A stretch of 17,111 nucleotides of DNA from NCBI GenBank assembly GCA_021788955.1, contig JAJYKC010000002.1, positions 1 to 17,111 of the forward strand, read 5' to 3'. Positions 14,834 to 17,111 of this stretch are shown here, piece after piece. This stretch comes from Acidobacteriota bacterium. Its GTDB lineage: Bacteria; Acidobacteriota; Terriglobia; Bryobacterales; Bryobacteraceae. The notes beneath the pieces are model-generated. The model saw nothing but the letters and a program-made list of their open reading frames with translations. It did no database searches and was not told where the DNA came from. Positions within the stretch are counted from its first letter, which is position 1. Every line of letters starts with the position of its first letter. The position numbers and the translations under genes are program-made.

Positions 14834-16137
14834 AGCCGCCCTACGCCGGGCGCCGGCTTCGTCGTCCCACTCAATACCGCCACGTTCGCATCGCTCTCCG
14901 CCGGAACCGCTGCCTCCAAAAACCCGATGTTCATCTCCTCCCAACTCTGGTCGCCCCACCGCACCGTCTTCTTCGGATCCGGATTATTCGGGTTATTCGG
15001 CGAATTATCATACTCGGCCACGCACTCAATCGCGGCGCCCTTTGGCAGCCTCATCGGCTGAGCCAGAAAGTAAGTCGTCTGCCAGTGGAAGTCGTAGTGC
15101 GGCACGCTCAGCAGTAACTGCCGGCGCCCGTCGGGATACACCAGCGTCATCCGGTACGCTTTCCCGCGTAAGTGCATATGCGGCTGGAGCGAAACCAGGG
15201 TCGCCGGTTGCGTAAATGTCGCCGTGGCTTCCGATCGTGCATCTGCGTTGCCCGCCGGAATCAGCAAATGCGGATCCGCCGGCGCAATCGTAATCACCCG
15301 TTCCCGCGGAGCCTCCCGTGCAAAGTAAATATCCAGCTCGGAGTAATCCGTCACCGCGTGCCCGTTCGGCGTGTAGTGCATCTCAAACACGATGTCCGCG
15401 TCCCGCCGAAGTAACTTAGCCCGTCCCGGGCCCCACGGCTCCGGCCGGTATCCCGGCTCATAACCCACCAGTAACTCCCGCCGGTCAATCTCCGCCTCGT
15501 CCGGCCGCTTCGCCGACCGCTCCGCCCCGCTCGCCACATAGAACTTACCCGCGGGCGACTCCGCTACGTAACTCGATCCCTTCGGCCGGATGAACGCGTT
15601 GATATGGTGAATCAGCTCCGGATGTTGCACCTTCCACTCCGCCCGCTCGATCCATTCATTATGATCGAGCTTCACCGGCGTCACCAGAAACGTGTACTCC
15701 ACTACGCCGCTTGCCGGCACCGGGAAGCCAGGAATCCGCACCACCAGGTCCGGAGCTCGGCGCGTTTCCACTCGCGCCCCCGTCCCGCCCGGAACCATCT
15801 TCGTCTCCACTACCGCCGGGCCCTCCAAGGCGCCCGCGTCCACCCATTCGACGATCGCCTGCCGCTCCGCCGCGCTCAAAGACCGGTCATTCCGGAACCG
15901 CACGCCAACGGAGGAATCCGCCGACCAAGGAGGCATCGTCCGCTGCAGCACCGCCTCCCGGATCGCCCGCGCCCACGGCCGCACTTGCGCGTACGTGCCC
16001 AACTGCATCGGCCCAATCCCGCCCGCCTGATGGCACACCACGCACCGCCGCGCAAGAACGTTCTCGACGCCGCCGTGATACACCGTCCCCGCCCAAGCTG
16101 TCCCGGCCGCGATCACGGCCAACCACTTGAGACTCAC
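14827..16137 (-). CDS. Secreted haem c/PHM-like copper monooxygenase-type protein (paralogue 2)
   Basis: This 436-residue protein is a full-length paralogue of the gene at 1653-3011. It has a signal peptide (1-16, LAVIAAGTAWAG), haem motif CVVCH (32-36), then REAVLQRTMPPW (60-71). The copper ligands of the PHM/DBH fold are all present: His-His 177-178, FEMHY (His254), HMH (320/322) and Met402 in WEEMNIG. The shared C-terminal block PHMHLRGKA...YPDGR...NPDPK is close to the first copy, while the middle differs. The start is a GTG at 16137, with GGGAGGGGC just upstream. Its GTGA overlaps the stop of the DUF1697 gene, so translation is probably coupled. A periplasmic oxidative role is inferred; the substrate is unknown. 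Confidence 0.85.
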   Translation of the reverse strand: MSLKWLAVIAAGTAWAGTVYHGGVENVLARRCVVCHQAGGIGPMQLGTYAQVRPWARAIREAVLQRTMPPWSADSSVGVRFRNDRSLSAAERQAIVEWVDAGALEGPAVVETKMVPGGTGARVETRRAPDLVVRIPGFPVPASGVVEYTFLVTPVKLDHNEWIERAEWKVQHPELIHHINAFIRPKGSSYVAESPAGKFYVASGAERSAKRPDEAEIDRRELLVGYEPGYRPEPWGPGRAKLLRRDADIVFEMHYTPNGHAVTDYSELDIYFAREAPRERVITIAPADPHLLIPAGNADARSEATATFTQPATLVSLQPHMHLRGKAYRMTLVYPDGRRQLLLSVPHYDFHWQTTYFLAQPMRLPKGAAIECVAEYDNSPNNPNNPDPKKTVRWGDQSWEEMNIGFLEAAVPAESDANVAVLSGTTKPAPGVGRLQ

Positions 16138-16676
16138 CGCCCCTCCCCGTACTTCGCCGCCAGTTTGCTCACCGTATTCATCCCGCGAAACGTCGCCTGC
16201 ACTCCCGCCGCCTTCTCAAACCGCGCATTCGTAAACTCGGAATCGCTCTGCCGCGTCCGGCACAGCCAGTATATTTCTCTTCCCGCCACATGAAAATCGT
16301 CCGTCCCGGTCCGGAACCCCATCAGCACTCGCACCCCGTCCGGCGTCATCGGCGCGCGCAGAAAACCCACGTTCACAGCGGCCGGCTTCTCCACCAGCAC
16401 GCCCGGAAACGCCTCGTAAGCCGCCACCGCCGCCACTTCCTCCATCGCCCTCACGAACGTCGCCACCTCGTAGCCCAACTCCGCCCGCAGCCTCGCCTCG
16501 ATCTTCCTCTCCAGCGCCTCCGCCTTCCCGCCCGACTCAAACACCACATTCCCGCTCGCCAGAAACGTCTCCGCGCCCTTGAACCCGCACGCCGCGAAAC
16601 ACTCCCGCAACCGCTCCATCGTCACCACATGCCCGCCCACATTGATCGCGCGCAAAAACGCCGCATACCTCGCCAT
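16134..16676 (-). CDS. DUF1697-family protein
   Basis: The 180-residue product matches DUF1697 as I know it: an N-terminal RYAAFLRAINVGGH (residues 3-16), FLASGNVVF in the middle and a C-terminal FTNARFEKAAGVQATFRGMNTVSKL. The family is widespread and has no established function. The ATG at 16676 is chosen because it starts directly on the conserved block and has GGAG upstream; the frame to 16730 adds unrelated residues. Its TGA overlaps the GTG of the haem/copper gene by 3 bases, so the two form an operon. AGTCTA at 16700-16705 (minus-strand TAGACT) is a weak -10 candidate. Confidence 0.85.
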   Translation of the reverse strand: MARYAAFLRAINVGGHVVTMERLRECFAACGFKGAETFLASGNVVFESGGKAEALERKIEARLRAELGYEVATFVRAMEEVAAVAAYEAFPGVLVEKPAAVNVGFLRAPMTPDGVRVLMGFRTGTDDFHVAGREIYWLCRTRQSDSEFTNARFEKAAGVQATFRGMNTVSKLAAKYGEGR

Positions 16677-16717
16677 CTCCGCATCTTCTCCGTCTTTGCA
16701 GTCTACCGCCGCGCCTC

Positions 16718-16732
16718 TTGACGTGCCCACGT
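16718..16732 (+). promoter_or_regulatory. Possible promoter/operator of the small antitoxin-like gene
   Basis: TTGACG (16718-16723) resembles a -35. It overlaps the inverted repeat ACGTG-CC-CACGT (16721-16732) in the divergent gap between the DUF1697 gene and the 60-residue gene. No convincing -10 follows at 17 bp. A palindrome over a promoter would fit autoregulation, which is common for antitoxins. Confidence 0.25.
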
Positions 16733-16765
16733 GTCCAGGGCAAAGCTAGTTTAAGGAGCGCATAT

Positions 16766-16948
16766 ATGCCAAAAGGGCGGAAATCGAAATCGACAGCTAA
16801 ACCGGCGAGCAAAGCCCGGCGCCGCCGCCAAACCCCTGGTTCCTCGGGCCTGTCGAAGCTCCTCGCGCTCCGCGGCATGGGCAAGGATCTCTGGCGCGGC
16901 GAAGATGCAGACCGCTACGTCGCCGCTCTCCGCGATAACTGGTCCTGA
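16766..16948 (+). CDS. Small basic protein with VapB-like antitoxin C-terminus
   Basis: The 60-residue product has a basic N-terminal half (KGRKSKSTAKPASKARRRRQ) and a C-terminal half, LLALRGMGKDLWRGEDADRY, followed by VAALRDNWS. The last part looks like the toxin-binding tail of type II antitoxins of the VapB kind (an LRG-x-G-x-x-x-W...Y-x-x-x-LR-x-x-W pattern). AAGGAG at 16753-16758, 7 nt before the ATG, fixes the start. The usual ribbon-helix-helix or AbrB N-terminus is not evident, and the next gene is not a PIN-domain toxin but a secreted methyltransferase-like protein. It may be an orphan antitoxin or a different small DNA-binding protein. Confidence 0.6.
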   Translation: MPKGRKSKSTAKPASKARRRRQTPGSSGLSKLLALRGMGKDLWRGEDADRYVAALRDNWS

Positions 16949-16957
16949 CAATCCACC

Positions 16958-17111
16958 ATGAAACCCCTCCCGCTTTTCCTCCTCGCCGCCCTCGCCGCCG
17001 CCCAAGTCCCCCACCAGCACCATCCGCCCTCAGCCACCGAATGGGCCAAGGTCCTCGAAGACCCCTCCCGCGATGCCTGGCAAAAGCCCGACCAGGTCGT
17101 CGCCGCCCTCG
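16958..17111 (+). CDS. Secreted class I methyltransferase-like protein (3' partial)
   Basis: An ATG at 16958, 9 bp after the previous stop, opens a frame that runs off the window; 51 codons are visible. The first 15 residues (MKPLPLFLLAALAAA) form a signal peptide, followed by a His/Pro-rich linker (QHHPP). LEDPSRDAWQKPDQVVAAL matches the segment that usually precedes the SAM-binding motif in a family of exported methyltransferase-domain proteins. The catalytic domain itself is outside the window, so the call rests on this N-terminal segment. Confidence 0.6.
   Translation, partial: MKPLPLFLLAALAAAQVPHQHHPPSATEWAKVLEDPSRDAWQKPDQVVAAL

Noticed and set aside
16766..17111. A complete toxin-antitoxin pair
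   Set aside because: The frame after the antitoxin-like gene begins with a signal peptide and a methyltransferase-type segment, not a PIN or RelE toxin.
1..17111. Mobile element, CRISPR array or phage island
   Set aside because: No transposase, integrase, terminal inverted repeats, spaced direct repeats or tRNA-linked breakpoints were seen. Composition is even and the genes look like core functions.

Overview
The window is about 17 kb of GC-rich bacterial chromosome. It most likely comes from an Acidobacteriota member of the Bryobacterales/Solibacter type. The clearest taxonomic clue is the C-terminal domain of the first gene, which matches the Solibacter-type TIGR03437 domain as I remember it. 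Supporting clues are the futalosine-route menaquinone genes, a bactofilin beside a degenerate SAM-methyltransferase, and two secreted proteins that join a c-type haem motif to a PHM-like copper monooxygenase module. The assignment rests on recognition by eye, not on a database search. No phage, transposon, CRISPR array, tRNA or rRNA was seen.

Layout. 1-1555: 3' part of a secreted CHRD/CHRD/TIGR03437 protein, ended by a perfect 16-bp terminator-like hairpin. 1653-3011: haem/copper protein no. 1, convergent with a DinB-family gene (3016-3531, minus). 3620-4795 (minus): bactofilin then a methyltransferase-like gene, in the same reading frame with one stop codon and a 57-bp gap between them. 5080-6756 (plus, divergent from bactofilin): ECF sigma factor, zinc-finger anti-sigma factor and a membrane-anchored LTxxQ (Spy/CpxP-like) protein, which looks like an envelope-stress module. 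6790-6951: a gene-free stretch with its own promoter, a foldable body and a strong intrinsic terminator, probably a small RNA gene of about 127 nt. 7000-9745 (minus): an exported acidobacterial-type protein, a UbiA prenyltransferase (MqnP-type) and aminofutalosine synthase MqnE. 9887-12088 (plus): large polytopic membrane protein, GT-C-like. 12200-14662 (plus): NAD-type 6-phosphogluconate dehydrogenase, a ROK kinase resembling polyphosphate glucokinase, and a HAD hydrolase, a small sugar-phosphate cluster. 14675-14833: a 52-residue helical protein whose end overlaps the convergent haem/copper paralogue no. 2 (14827-16137, minus), which is translationally coupled to a DUF1697 gene. 16766-16948: a 60-residue protein with a VapB-like C-terminus but no toxin beside it. 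16958-end: start of a secreted methyltransferase-like protein.

The genes work as several short independent transcription units. Four putative promoters share an extended -10 of the form TGNTANNCT or TGNTANNAT; with one exception their -35 elements are poor. I found no obvious large new system. The best leads are the orphan small RNA, the paired haem/copper monooxygenase-like proteins, and the toxin-less antitoxin-like gene.
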